Origin: Chitinophagales bacterium
Lineage (GTDB): Bacteria; Bacteroidota; Bacteroidia; Chitinophagales; Saprospiraceae
Assembly: GCA_013298845.1 (NCBI GenBank)
Contig: JAAFJN010000018.1
Coordinates: 1-64,000, forward strand
DNA: 64,000 nt
Direction: 5' to 3'
Shown: piece after piece, positions 1 to 7,797 of the stretch
Position numbering within the stretch: position 1 is the stretch's first letter
How the letters are laid out: every line of letters begins with the position of its first letter
Program-made: the position numbers and the translations under genes
The notes under the pieces: model-generated
Seen by the model: the letters and a program-made list of their open reading frames with translations, nothing else
The model's database searches: none
What the model was told of the DNA's origin: nothing

Positions 1-119
1 ATGGCAAAACCTATTACGACCTCACATTCCGCTTTTCGGTGAATATTTACTCCTTTGGCAACGTACTTTGGACCACTTTTGAAGACGGAGAATTTGGGTT
101 TACAGTAGAAATAGAATGA
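1..119 (+). CDS. 3' end of a lipoprotein paralogue, cut by window edge
   Basis: Only the last 38 codons and the stop are present. They read in frame from position 3 (GKTYYDLTF...) to TGA at 117-119 and match the C-terminus of the complete paralogues at 209-952 and 2889-3614. At the codon for the residue before FRF this fragment has ACA (Thr), as in the 2889 copy, while the 209 and 1042 copies have GCA (Ala). This shows that the tandem array continues beyond the left edge. The 5' part, including any signal peptide, lies outside. Function unknown. Confidence 0.8.
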   Translation, partial: GKTYYDLTFRFSVNIYSFGNVLWTTFEDGEFGFTVEIE

Positions 120-153
120 TGGTTTTGATCGTAAATATCAATTAAAACTCCCA

Positions 154-189
154 TTGGCTAGCCATTCCCGCTACGGTTTGGCTGGCCAA
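154..189 (+). repeat. Hairpin 19 nt upstream of lipoprotein copy 1
   Basis: Arms 154-164 and 179-189 pair over 11 positions (one G-U) around a 14-nt loop. The same structure sits at the same distance from the ATG of every complete copy of the array. The last base pair and a G-U pair change in a compensating way in the fourth copy, which supports a role as RNA. It could be a 5'-UTR control element or the terminator of the preceding copy; there is no T-run after it, which favours the former. Confidence 0.6.
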
Positions 190-208
190 TACCACAACTT
201 TTAACACA

Positions 209-952
209 ATGAACAAACTATATTTCTATTGTTTTTTAGCGGTAGTTGCCGCTTTTACCGCTTGTAAAAAAGACAACCCCGCCCCGCCACCCTCCGTTGA
301 AACGGAAAGTATTCTGATTCAATGCTACAAGGATATTGAATTTGCGGAAGCCCCCATTTCAAACAATTCTGCGTGGGTAAAGGCCCTTTTAGGGGAACGC
401 AATTGGGCCTTAGCCGAAGAACATGACGATTATAAATTTTTGGCGTCAACAGGCTCCAAGGACTTTTTTGACACCAAAACGCAGCAAAGTGGCACCTCAA
501 AACTTTTTAATTTCTCTTTGCGCCCACCCACTGTGGATCGAGGGACGATTTTATTCTCTCAATATGCCAAAGAAAAGTTCAGAATGTACATCACAACGCC
601 ATTTGAATACGAAATAGAGGATGTCATCAACGAATACATCAACATCGGCCCACTAAAACTTCAAGATATTGATAACCAATTGGAGCGTGGTACGGTTGGT
701 TTTACGTTTGAGTGCGGCTGCAACGAAAATCCTTCTGCCGGAGATTCTCCCGAAGGAATTTGGTATGAGTCGCGTCTCGGCCCCCAAGACAACCAATTTA
801 TCGAATGCACCAAAAAGGATAAACGGGTGGAAAATGGCAAAACCTATTACGACCTCGCATTCCGCTTTTCGGTGAATATTTACTCCTTTGGCAACGTACT
901 TTGGACCACTTTTGAAGACGGAGAATTTGGGTTTACAGTAGAAATAGAATGA
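209..952 (+). CDS. Putative surface lipoprotein, tandem paralogue 1
   Basis: A 247-residue protein with an SPII signal peptide: positive start, hydrophobic core to about residue 18 and lipobox FTAC, with the lipidated Cys at 19 followed by KKDN and a proline-rich linker (PAPPP). No known domain is recognised in the mature part, which contains paired Cys near the GCGCN motif around residue 170. The gene and its 5' flank are repeated with an 833-bp period at 1042. The CKKDN start resembles lipoprotein export signals of Bacteroidota, so surface exposure is plausible but inferred. Function unknown. Confidence 0.85.
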   Translation: MNKLYFYCFLAVVAAFTACKKDNPAPPPSVETESILIQCYKDIEFAEAPISNNSAWVKALLGERNWALAEEHDDYKFLASTGSKDFFDTKTQQSGTSKLFNFSLRPPTVDRGTILFSQYAKEKFRMYITTPFEYEIEDVINEYINIGPLKLQDIDNQLERGTVGFTFECGCNENPSAGDSPEGIWYESRLGPQDNQFIECTKKDKRVENGKTYYDLAFRFSVNIYSFGNVLWTTFEDGEFGFTVEIE

Positions 953-986
953 TGGTTTTGATCGTAAATATCAATTAAAACTCCCA

Positions 987-1022
987 TTGGCTAGCCATTC
1001 CCGCTACGGTTTGGCTGGCCAA
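987..1022 (+). repeat. Hairpin 19 nt upstream of lipoprotein copy 2
   Basis: Same sequence as the element at 154-189, with arms 987-997 and 1012-1022, ending 19 nt before the ATG at 1042. Confidence 0.6.
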
Positions 1023-1041
1023 TACCACAACTTTTAACACA

Positions 1042-1912
1042 ATGAACAAACTATATTTCTATTGTTTTTTAGCGGTAGTTGCCGCTTTTACCGCTTGTAA
1101 AAAAGACAACCCCGCCCCGCCACCCTCCGTTGAAACGGAAAGTATTCTGATTCAATGCTACAAGGATATTGAATTTGCGGAAGCCCCCATTTCAAACAAT
1201 TCTGCGTGGGTAAAGGCCCTTTTAGGGGAACGCAATTGGGCCTTAGCCGAAGAACATGACGATTATAAATTTTTGGCGTCAACAGGCTCCAAGGACTTTT
1301 TTGACACCAAAACGCAGCAAAGTGGCACCTCAAAACTTTTTAATTTCTCTTTGCGCCCACCCACTGTGGATCGAGGGACGATTTTATTCTCTCAATATGC
1401 CAAAGAAAAGTTCAGAATGTACATCACAACGCCATTTGAATACGAAATAGAGGATGTCATCAACGAATACATCAACATCGGCCCACTAAAACTTCAAGAT
1501 ATTGATAACCAATTGGAGCGTGGTACGGTTGGTTTTACGTTTGAGTGCGGCTGCAACGAAAATCCTTCTGCCGGAGATTCTCCCGAAGGAATTTGGTATG
1601 AGTCGCGTCTCGGCCCCCAAGACAACCAATTTATCGAATGCACCAAAAAGGATAAACGGGTGGAAAATGGCAAAACCTATTACGACCTCGCATTCCGCTT
1701 TTCGGTGAATATTTACTCCTTTGGCAACGTCGCGTCTCGGCCCCCAAGACAACCAATTTATCGAATGCACCAAAAAGGATAAACGGGTGGAAAATGGCAA
1801 AACCTATTACGACCTCGCATTCCGCTTTTCGGTGAATATTTACTCCTTTGGCAACGTGCTTTGGACCACTTTTGAAGACGGAGAGTTTGGCTTTACAGTA
1901 GAAATAGAATGA
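1042..1912 (+). pseudogene. Lipoprotein paralogue 2, frameshifted by internal duplication
   Basis: Starts exactly like paralogue 1 and stays identical through the sequence for FSVNIYSFGNV. There 127 bp (the segment starting at about 1602) are repeated from about 1729. Because 127 is not a multiple of three, the reading frame shifts and stops at 1780-1782, giving a 246-residue product with an altered tail (ASRPPRQPIY...). The normal C-terminal frame, ending LWTTFEDGEFGFTVEIE, is still intact downstream to TGA at 1910-1912 and could be read from a TTG at 1721. It may be a broken gene, a switchable C-terminus, or an assembly error. Confidence 0.75.
1602..1855 (+). repeat. 127-bp internal direct duplication
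   Basis: The segment 1602-1728 is repeated at 1729-1855, joined at the short shared sequence GTCGCG/GTC. This is what one expects of slipped-strand or short-homology recombination. It shifts the frame of the host gene. The second unit differs from paralogue 1 shortly after its end (GTGCTT for GTACTT, GAGTTTGGC for GAATTTGGG), so the tail came from a slightly different copy. Confidence 0.8.
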
Positions 1913-1946
1913 TGGTTTTGATCGTAAATATCAATTAAAACTCCCA

Positions 1947-1982
1947 TTGGCTAGCCATTCCCGCTACGGTTTGGCTGGCCAA
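1947..1982 (+). repeat. Hairpin 19 nt upstream of lipoprotein copy 3
   Basis: Same sequence as the element at 154-189, with arms 1947-1957 and 1972-1982, ending 19 nt before the ATG at 2002, although the gene behind it has a quite different body. Confidence 0.6.
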
Positions 1983-2001
1983 TACCACAACTTTTAACAC
2001 T

Positions 2002-2772
2002 ATGATCAAACTATATTTCTATTGTTTTTTAGCGGTAGTTGCCGCTTTTACCGCTTGTAAAAAGAAGCCCAATTGCCCAAACCAATATCCTGATAGCGTT
2101 TGTGAATTAATGCCCAGTGTTGAATATCCTAAATTAGATATCAGCAACGAGCCCGATGCCTGGTACGAAGCCGACATTGAAGGCTCAACATCCACAATGG
2201 GAACAGGATATGAAAATGACGGGTTTATTTATCGCGGCAAGATGAGTACTTATTTTCGGACAGATACTCCGGAATTGCCGTCTGGCACACCCAAAGTGTA
2301 TGATTTTTTCAATATGGGATTCTCATTATACAAGCCATCAGAAATGTTAGTAGGAAATGCCACTGCTTTTTTAGAATTTCAAGGTCCGGCATTTGATGCC
2401 GACACAATTACAAATTTAAATAATGTAGTCAATACTTTATTAAAACCGGGCATAAAAAAAATAGATGACGGAACTGACATCAAAGGAAGCGGCTGGACAA
2501 TAGGATTGCGAATTACAGACCCCATCAAATACGCAGGGCAAACAAATTATGGCGGGGTAGGATTGTTTACGGTTGGTGCACATAAAGAATCTCCTAATAA
2601 CTATTTTGAAATCACCCGCTCGGAAGCAAAAGACACGGGTAATTTTGTACGCTTTACCATTTGGTGTAATTTTAAAGCCGATTTATACAACGGACTTGGC
2701 GAGCAACCGGGGTGGTATTTTGGCCAAATTCGCAGCGGTAAAGCTAAACTATACGTAGACGTGAATAAGTGA
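2002..2772 (+). CDS. Putative surface lipoprotein, divergent paralogue 3
   Basis: A 256-residue protein whose signal peptide (MIKLYFYCF...FTAC, lipid Cys at 19) and 5' flank are almost identical to those of paralogues 1, 2 and 4, but whose mature part shares no obvious identity with them. The change is sharp, just after CKK. The mature protein has small Cys-containing motifs (PNCPNQYPDSVCEL) and an aromatic-rich C-terminus. The AT content of the body is higher than in the neighbours. It looks like a different passenger behind the same leader cassette. Function unknown. Confidence 0.85.
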   Translation: MIKLYFYCFLAVVAAFTACKKKPNCPNQYPDSVCELMPSVEYPKLDISNEPDAWYEADIEGSTSTMGTGYENDGFIYRGKMSTYFRTDTPELPSGTPKVYDFFNMGFSLYKPSEMLVGNATAFLEFQGPAFDADTITNLNNVVNTLLKPGIKKIDDGTDIKGSGWTIGLRITDPIKYAGQTNYGGVGLFTVGAHKESPNNYFEITRSEAKDTGNFVRFTIWCNFKADLYNGLGEQPGWYFGQIRSGKAKLYVDVNK

Positions 2773-2834
2773 AAAGCGAAAAGTGAAGAACGAAAAGTGA
2801 ATAGTTCGTATCAAAACCATTCAAATTACCGGGT

Positions 2835-2869
2835 TTGGCCAGCCTTTACGCCACAGTAAGGCTGGCCAA
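2835..2869 (+). repeat. Hairpin 19 nt upstream of lipoprotein copy 4 (covarying)
   Basis: Perfect 12-bp arms at 2835-2846 and 2858-2869 with an 11-nt loop. Compared with the copies at 154, 987 and 1947 the loop is different, but pairing is kept: the G-U pair becomes G-C, the A-T pair next to the loop becomes T-A, and a T-T mismatch becomes T-A. The distance to the ATG is again 19 nt. Confidence 0.65.
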
Positions 2870-2888
2870 TACCACAACTTTTAACACA

Positions 2889-3614
2889 ATGAACAAACTA
2901 TATTTCTATTGTTTTTTAGCGGTAGTTGCCGCTTTTACCGCTTGTAAAAAAGACAATCCCGCCCCGCCGCCCACCGTTGAAACGGATGCCGACATGATTG
3001 CCTGCTACCAAGACATTAAGTTTAATCAGGCACCTACCAAAAACGCAACGGCTTGGCTAAAGGCAAAAATTGGAGAGATAGATTGGTCGCTGGCCGAAGG
3101 GCACGAGGACTATCAATTTTTGGTAGGACAAGGAACGAAGGGCCTACATAGCACGGGTGATTCTTTGCTCGCTACAACTTGGGGAACACTTAGTTTTTCG
3201 TTGAGGCCCCCCTCTACTTTTACCGGGGTATATGGAAAAACCCCGCACGCAGCGGAGCGTTTCAGGATGTACGTCACCGCTCCATTTGATTACAGCGTTA
3301 AAGACATCGTGGAGCAATACATCAAAGTTGGCCCTTTAAAATGGCACGATCCCTCCAACGCATCGGAACCGGGGAACTTCGGTGTTACTTTCGACTGTCG
3401 CTGTGACCAAGGCGGCGGCCTTTGGTACGAATCACACTTCGGCCCCCAAGACAACCAGTTTATCGAATGCACCAAAAAGGATAAACGGGTGGAAAATGGC
3501 AAAACCTATTACGACCTCACATTCCGCTTTTCGGTGAATATTTACTCCTTTGGCAACGTACTTTGGACCACTTTTGAAGACGGAGAATTTGGGTTTACAG
3601 TAGAAATAGAATGA
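2889..3614 (+). CDS. Putative surface lipoprotein, mosaic paralogue 4
   Basis: A 241-residue protein. The ATG at 2889 is preferred over upstream in-frame codons because it matches the start and the 19-nt hairpin spacing of the other copies. The first 30 residues (signal peptide, lipobox FTAC, CKKDNPAPPP) and the last 60 or so (from FGPQDNQFIEC to TVEIE) match paralogue 1 almost base for base, while the middle 150 residues are only moderately similar. This mosaic suggests gene conversion at both ends or diversification of the middle. Function unknown; exposed location inferred from the lipoprotein signal. Confidence 0.85.
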   Translation: MNKLYFYCFLAVVAAFTACKKDNPAPPPTVETDADMIACYQDIKFNQAPTKNATAWLKAKIGEIDWSLAEGHEDYQFLVGQGTKGLHSTGDSLLATTWGTLSFSLRPPSTFTGVYGKTPHAAERFRMYVTAPFDYSVKDIVEQYIKVGPLKWHDPSNASEPGNFGVTFDCRCDQGGGLWYESHFGPQDNQFIECTKKDKRVENGKTYYDLTFRFSVNIYSFGNVLWTTFEDGEFGFTVEIE

Positions 3615-3872
3615 TGGTTTTTTGATTTAAGATCCCTAATGCAAGATTTTTATAAATTTATAAATTTTTATAAAATATAATTTACACACCAAAACAGCCT
3701 CAAGGCCACTTTGGATTGTTCGCTTTTGTTACTAATGGCAAGCCCGTAGATTCCTACTGAATGACAAAGCCACACAACGGCAGCAGTACATATTCAACAA
3801 GTCGTGACACCTTTGTCTGAAGTCTAATCTCACTCATCACTCATCACTCATCACTCATCACTCCTAAAAAAA
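3615..3872. other. AT-rich intergenic region with heptamer repeats
   Basis: No gene seen. The first part is very AT-rich (stretches of TTTATAAATTT). Near the end, 3831-3863 holds five tandem copies of the heptamer TCATCAC directly after the stop of prfA. It separates two converging genes. Confidence 0.6.
3831..3863. repeat. Heptamer microsatellite (TCATCAC)n
   Basis: About five tandem units of TCATCAC lie 9 nt beyond the prfA stop codon. It is non-coding; unit number probably varies between strains. Confidence 0.85.
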
Positions 3873-4955
3873 CTAATCCTCCTGTGCTTCGCCCTTCATG
3901 CGTTCGGCGTTATCGGCAATTAAAAGGGCTTCGATGACACCTTCCAGGTCACCTTCAATGACTTTATCGAGGTTAAAGTTTTTATTATCACCTTCCAAAC
4001 GGTGGTCGGTAACGCGGTTTTGCGGCCAGTTGTACGTCCGGATTTTTTCGGAACGGTCGCCGGAACCCACCAAACTGCGGCGCTGCGACGACAAGGCATT
4101 TTGGGTTTGTTGCGCCTGGGCATCGCGGATTTGCTGAATCAAACGGCCCATCGCAATGTCGCGGTTTTTGTGCTGCGAACGGCTCTCGGTACTTTCGGCC
4201 ACTACCCCGGTCGGTAAGTGGGTAAATCGCACCCCCGATTCGGTTTTGTTTACGTGCTGACCACCCGCACCGCTGGCGCGGAATACGTCGGTGCGAATAT
4301 CTTCTTTGCGAATGTCAATATCTTCGGGTTCAAACTTGGGCAACACGGCCACCGTAGCCGCCGAAGTATGGACGCGGCCTTTGGCTTCGGTGTCGGGAAC
4401 GCGTTGTACCCGGTGGGCACCCGATTCAAATTTGAGTTTGCCGTACACGTTTTCGCCGGTGACGTCCAACACAATTTTGGCGTAACCGCCCACGGTGCCG
4501 GGGCTTTCGTCCACCAATTCAACGTCCCAACCCTGCGTGGAAAAATAACGCTGGTACATGCGGTACAGGTCGCCCGCAAACAGGGCCGCCTCGTCGCCGC
4601 CCGTGCCGGAGCGAATTTCAAAAATCACGTCTTTTTCGTCTTCCGGGTCGCGGGGCGTGAGCAACACCTTCAGTTCTTCGGTGAGCACCGATTCCTGCGC
4701 CTGCAAAGTTTCGATTTCCTCTTTGGCCATGTCGCGCATTTCGGGGTCCGTTTCAGTTTGCAGTACCGCCCGGGCACTGGCAATTTCGTTCAAAACGCGC
4801 TCGTATTTGGCAAAAGCCTCCACAATGGGTTGGAGATTTTTGTATTCCTTGTTCAATTTACGCATTTTGTCCTGGTCGGACACGGTGGTGGGATCGGAGA
4901 GTTGCTCCTCCAAATAGATATATTTTTCGCGAAGTGCGCTGAGTTTATCTAACAT
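3873..4955 (-). CDS. prfA: Peptide chain release factor 1
   Basis: A 360-residue protein, the usual length of RF1. It recognises UAA and UAG stop codons in the ribosomal A site and triggers peptide release. The catalytic GGQ loop is at residues 231-233 (GAGGQHVNKT) and the stop-codon recognition tripeptide PxT is PDT at 187-189, which separates it from RF2 (SPF). The N-terminal coiled domain and the SGTGGDEA motif at about 116-123 are intact. It is transcribed alone; a TACCTTTG -7 box on the minus strand lies at 4985-4992 just upstream of the start. Confidence 0.97.
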   Translation of the reverse strand: MLDKLSALREKYIYLEEQLSDPTTVSDQDKMRKLNKEYKNLQPIVEAFAKYERVLNEIASARAVLQTETDPEMRDMAKEEIETLQAQESVLTEELKVLLTPRDPEDEKDVIFEIRSGTGGDEAALFAGDLYRMYQRYFSTQGWDVELVDESPGTVGGYAKIVLDVTGENVYGKLKFESGAHRVQRVPDTEAKGRVHTSAATVAVLPKFEPEDIDIRKEDIRTDVFRASGAGGQHVNKTESGVRFTHLPTGVVAESTESRSQHKNRDIAMGRLIQQIRDAQAQQTQNALSSQRRSLVGSGDRSEKIRTYNWPQNRVTDHRLEGDNKNFNLDKVIEGDLEGVIEALLIADNAERMKGEAQED

Positions 4956-5082
4956 GATATTACCGAATGTTCAAAATCGGGGCGCAAAGGTACAATTTTT
5001 TACGCAACTCCTGTATCATCAATAATCCGGGCAATTTTTGATGTTGACATGGGACACGGATGTTCACGGATGTTCGCACCAA

Positions 5083-5772
5083 CTATTGCCGCACCCAAGT
5101 TTCAGTATCAGTAGTAAAGGCTTCGATTCCGTTGGTTTTGGTGTAAAAAATGTACAAGGTATTGCTGCCTTCTTTGGGCGTAACGTACACATTGGTCATG
5201 GCTTTGCCCAATAAAACGGTATCCGCCACGACGCGGTATTTGTTATAGGTTTGGCGTTGGGTATCGGTGATTTTGGCAGCACTGCCGCGTTCGGACGACA
5301 AGACCGACATGGTGCCGGTGCGGGAAGGATTAGGAATTTTTTGGCCCCAAGTGACAAAACTTTCGATAAAAATGGTGTCCGCCGGGTTGCCATAGGCGCC
5401 CAAATTCTGCATTTCAGCCTGCACGTCGAGGGTGTAAGCGTTGCCCGGCGAGGCAAACGACCAGCGGCGGGTTTGAACAATGTATTTGGACACCTGGGAG
5501 GTTTGGTCAAGAAAATCGCCGCGTTGGCACAGGGTTTCGACCGGAATTTCGCTGTTGGTATTGGCGTTGTTGGTCAGGTAAAACACCAGCGTTTGTCCGC
5601 TCGAATCTTTGAACGTCATGCTATTCACATCCTGAGCAGCGGGCAGGAAACTTTTGGTGGAGGGGCTAAGGAAAAGGGTGCCCAACTCGATGTCTTTGGG
5701 GCAAGGGCGGGCACAATGGGCCGAAAACAGGCCGATTATGGTCAATACTGCGAATAATTGGTGGTATTTCAT
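5083..5772 (-). CDS. Hypothetical lipoprotein
   Basis: A 229-residue protein. The Met at 5772 is chosen because it begins a typical signal peptide (MKYHQLFAVLTIIGLFSAHC), with the probable lipidated Cys at 20 (FSAHC). A longer reading would overlap the divergent gene at 5794. The mature part is rich in beta-type sequence and Thr/Ser; no known domain is recognised. It is probably anchored in the outer membrane or periplasm. The gene stands back to back with the acpH-like gene, separated by 21 nt. Confidence 0.75.
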   Translation of the reverse strand: MKYHQLFAVLTIIGLFSAHCARPCPKDIELGTLFLSPSTKSFLPAAQDVNSMTFKDSSGQTLVFYLTNNANTNSEIPVETLCQRGDFLDQTSQVSKYIVQTRRWSFASPGNAYTLDVQAEMQNLGAYGNPADTIFIESFVTWGQKIPNPSRTGTMSVLSSERGSAAKITDTQRQTYNKYRVVADTVLLGKAMTNVYVTPKEGSNTLYIFYTKTNGIEAFTTDTETWVRQ

Positions 5773-5789
5773 ATCTAAAGTTAATTTTG
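5758..5789 (+). promoter_or_regulatory. Promoter for the acpH-like gene, nearly leaderless
   Basis: TTG at 5758-5760, a 21-nt spacer and TAATTTTG at 5782-5789 match the Bacteroidota housekeeping promoter. The -7 box ends only 4 nt before the ATG at 5794, so the transcript would have almost no leader. The -33 part lies inside the divergent lipoprotein gene. Confidence 0.6.
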
Positions 5790-5793
5790 CCCC

Positions 5794-6378
5794 ATGAATC
5801 ACCTCGCGCATTGTTTTTTGTCCTTTGGCAACGAGGATTGGCTATTGGGAAATTTTATTGGCGACTACGTCAAAGGCAACGATTGGGAAAAATATCCAAC
5901 TTCGGTGCAGCAAGGTATTTTGTTACACCGCACCATTGATGCCTTTACCGACGGCAGTCCGCACGTGCACCGTTGTTCGGCGCGGATCAGACCGTATAGT
6001 AAGCGTTTTTCGGGGCCGGTCATGGATATTTTATTCGATTACCTGTTGGCCAAGAACTGGCAAAAGTACAGCGAAAAACCCATTTCAACGTTTGCCGAAG
6101 AAACCTACGCGATGCTGCAACGGCGCGTGGGCGAAATGCCGCCCGCTTTACAAACCCGTTTGCCCAACATGGTCGCCGGGAATTTTTTACAAGGGTACGG
6201 GCACCGCGAAGGGTTGGAGTTTGTGTTTGGCAAATTCATGCACCGGGTATCCATTCCATTCGACACAAATGCCCTGCTGGACTTTTTTATCGAGGATATT
6301 AACGCGTTTGAAAGCGACTTTTATATTTTTTTCCCGGAATTATTAGAAAAAGCGCGAGATTTTGTACGCCATAAGTAG
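5794..6378 (+). CDS. acpH: Acyl carrier protein phosphodiesterase family protein (AcpH-like)
   Basis: A 194-residue protein of the DUF479/AcpH family. Motifs typical of the family are present: MNHLAHCFLS at the start, GNFIGDYVKG, GILLHRTIDAFTD with the conserved His and Asp, and MDILFDYLLAKNW. In E. coli the enzyme removes the phosphopantetheine arm from ACP; whether this homologue does so is inferred. It is followed 52 nt later by nusB in the same direction. Confidence 0.85.
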   Translation: MNHLAHCFLSFGNEDWLLGNFIGDYVKGNDWEKYPTSVQQGILLHRTIDAFTDGSPHVHRCSARIRPYSKRFSGPVMDILFDYLLAKNWQKYSEKPISTFAEETYAMLQRRVGEMPPALQTRLPNMVAGNFLQGYGHREGLEFVFGKFMHRVSIPFDTNALLDFFIEDINAFESDFYIFFPELLEKARDFVRHK

Positions 6379-6430
6379 AAATGTGTGTTTCTTTGCGGAA
6401 TAATTCATTATTAAAGTCCTTTGAAATTCT

Positions 6431-7366
6431 ATGCTTAGTCGTCGCAGTGTACGTGTTAAGGTTCTCCAACTCCTTTATATGCTCAATCGGGATGAAGATT
6501 TAAAGTTCACCGATATGGTAAAAGGGTACAATGATGGTATCTGGAAAGCCTATGAACTGTACATTTTCCAACTCTATCTCCTTTTAAAAGTTACCCAACA
6601 GGCAGAGAGTGATGCCCAAACCCGCGCTGCAAAACTGCTTCCCTCCGATGACGACCGCGCATTTAAGCCCGTGCTGTACTCCAACAACTGCACCAAAAGC
6701 CTCGCTACCCACGTTGGATTCCTGAATTTGGTAGAAAAATACAAACCCACGCTGGAGATTGATCCCGATCTCATCCGCCGGATGTATTATCTTTTTGCCG
6801 AAACGCCCGAATATAAAACCTATATCGCCGCCGAGAGCCTCAGCGACGCTGACCACGCCAAAATATTGCTCGAACTGTACAAGTTCCTCAGCGCCAACGA
6901 TATTTACCTTGAAATGTGCGAAGACCGCTACAACAACATGAGCGACGATGAATCGCTCGTAGCGGGTGCCATGAAAAAAACCCTCAAAGGCATGCCCGTG
7001 AGTGGTCCGTTTTACGAAGAACACGCCCCGGCCGACGAAACGGTGCGCGAATTTGGCGAAGAACTGCTGCGCAAAACCAACCTCGAAGATGCCGCGCTTT
7101 TTGCCGAAATTAATCCCATGCTCCAAAACTGGGATGCCGACCGCGTGGCCATTCTCGACATGATTATGCTCAAAATGGCGCTGTGCGAACTGCTGCATTT
7201 CCCCACCATTCCCACCAAGGTTACCCTCAACGAGTACGTTGAAATTTCTAAAAACTATTCCACCGAAAAAAGTAAAGATTTTATCAACGGTATTCTCGAC
7301 CGCCTGATGAAACAACTCCAGCAATCGGGTAAAATTGTTAAAGAAGGTCGCGGTTTGATTGAATAA
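6431..7366 (+). CDS. nusB: Transcription antitermination factor NusB (extended form)
   Basis: A 311-residue protein, about twice the length of E. coli NusB, as is usual in Bacteroidota. The N-terminal motif SRRSVRVKVLQLLYM and the C-terminal all-helical NusB segment (WDADRVAILDMIMLKMALCELLHFP...TEKSKDFINGILDRL) are clear. The long inserted middle is charged and helical. NusB binds BoxA RNA with S10 and supports rRNA antitermination. Its stop TAA shares one base with the ATG of the next gene, so the two are translationally coupled. Confidence 0.93.
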   Translation: MLSRRSVRVKVLQLLYMLNRDEDLKFTDMVKGYNDGIWKAYELYIFQLYLLLKVTQQAESDAQTRAAKLLPSDDDRAFKPVLYSNNCTKSLATHVGFLNLVEKYKPTLEIDPDLIRRMYYLFAETPEYKTYIAAESLSDADHAKILLELYKFLSANDIYLEMCEDRYNNMSDDESLVAGAMKKTLKGMPVSGPFYEEHAPADETVREFGEELLRKTNLEDAALFAEINPMLQNWDADRVAILDMIMLKMALCELLHFPTIPTKVTLNEYVEISKNYSTEKSKDFINGILDRLMKQLQQSGKIVKEGRGLIE

Positions 7367-7779
7367 TGCGCATCATGGCCATTGATTTCGGTTTAAAAAG
7401 AACGGGTATTGCCGTCACCGATCCGCTCAAAATTATCGCCAGCCCCCTCACCACGGTACCCACCGCGCAATTGCTTGATTTTATAAAAAACTACTGCGCC
7501 ACCGAACAAGTGGAGGCGTTTGTGGTGGGTTTGCCGCTGCACCTCGACGGTAACCCGGCCCAAATTTCGCAACACGTGGATGGTTTTGCCAAACGCCTCG
7601 GGGCATTGTTCCCCGATTGCCCAGTGCACCGCCAAGACGAGCGCCTGACCTCCGTGGAAGCCAAACGGATTATTCTCAACAGTGGCATTAAAAAACAAAA
7701 GCGGCAGGATAAGTCTTTGGTGGACAAAATTGCCGCCGCCGTAATTTTGGAGCAGTTTATGCTCGAAAATTACTGGTAA
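7366..7779 (+). CDS. ruvX: Holliday junction resolvase-like nuclease YqgF/RuvX
   Basis: A 137-residue RNase H-fold protein of the YqgF family. Visible motifs: N-terminal IDFGLKRTGIAVTD with the catalytic Asp, VVGLPLHLDG, the RQDERLTS motif with conserved Asp and Glu, and the C-terminal DKIAAAVILEQFM helix with Asp. Members act in 16S rRNA 5'-end maturation and have been proposed as Holliday junction resolvases. The ATG overlaps the nusB stop by one base. Confidence 0.95.
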   Translation: MRIMAIDFGLKRTGIAVTDPLKIIASPLTTVPTAQLLDFIKNYCATEQVEAFVVGLPLHLDGNPAQISQHVDGFAKRLGALFPDCPVHRQDERLTSVEAKRIILNSGIKKQKRQDKSLVDKIAAAVILEQFMLENYW

Positions 7780-7797
7780 GCGCTGTATTTTCGCCGC

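Larger units (their letters stand above)
120..1785 (+). repeat. 833-bp tandem duplication (two near-identical units)
   Basis: The unit consisting of the 5' flank with hairpin plus the lipoprotein gene occurs twice with a spacing of exactly 833 bp (ATG at 209 and at 1042). The copies look identical by eye until the extra 127 bp in the second one. Such identity means a recent duplication, ongoing gene conversion, or an assembly duplicate. Confidence 0.85.

Noticed and set aside
2835-3614. Longer reading of lipoprotein copy 4 from 2835
   Set aside because: It would translate the hairpin and put residues before the signal peptide; the ATG at 2889 has the same context as in the other copies.
1-3614. 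Classing the repeats as an insertion sequence or transposon
   Set aside because: No transposase and no terminal inverted repeats or target duplications are seen; the repeat units are the lipoprotein genes themselves.
4218-4952. Long open frame on the plus strand
   Set aside because: It lies opposite prfA and is a by-product of its codon bias; the translated sequence has no sense of a protein family. The same holds for 6584-7324, 23806-24489, 49793-50440 and 52503-53216, each opposite a firm gene.
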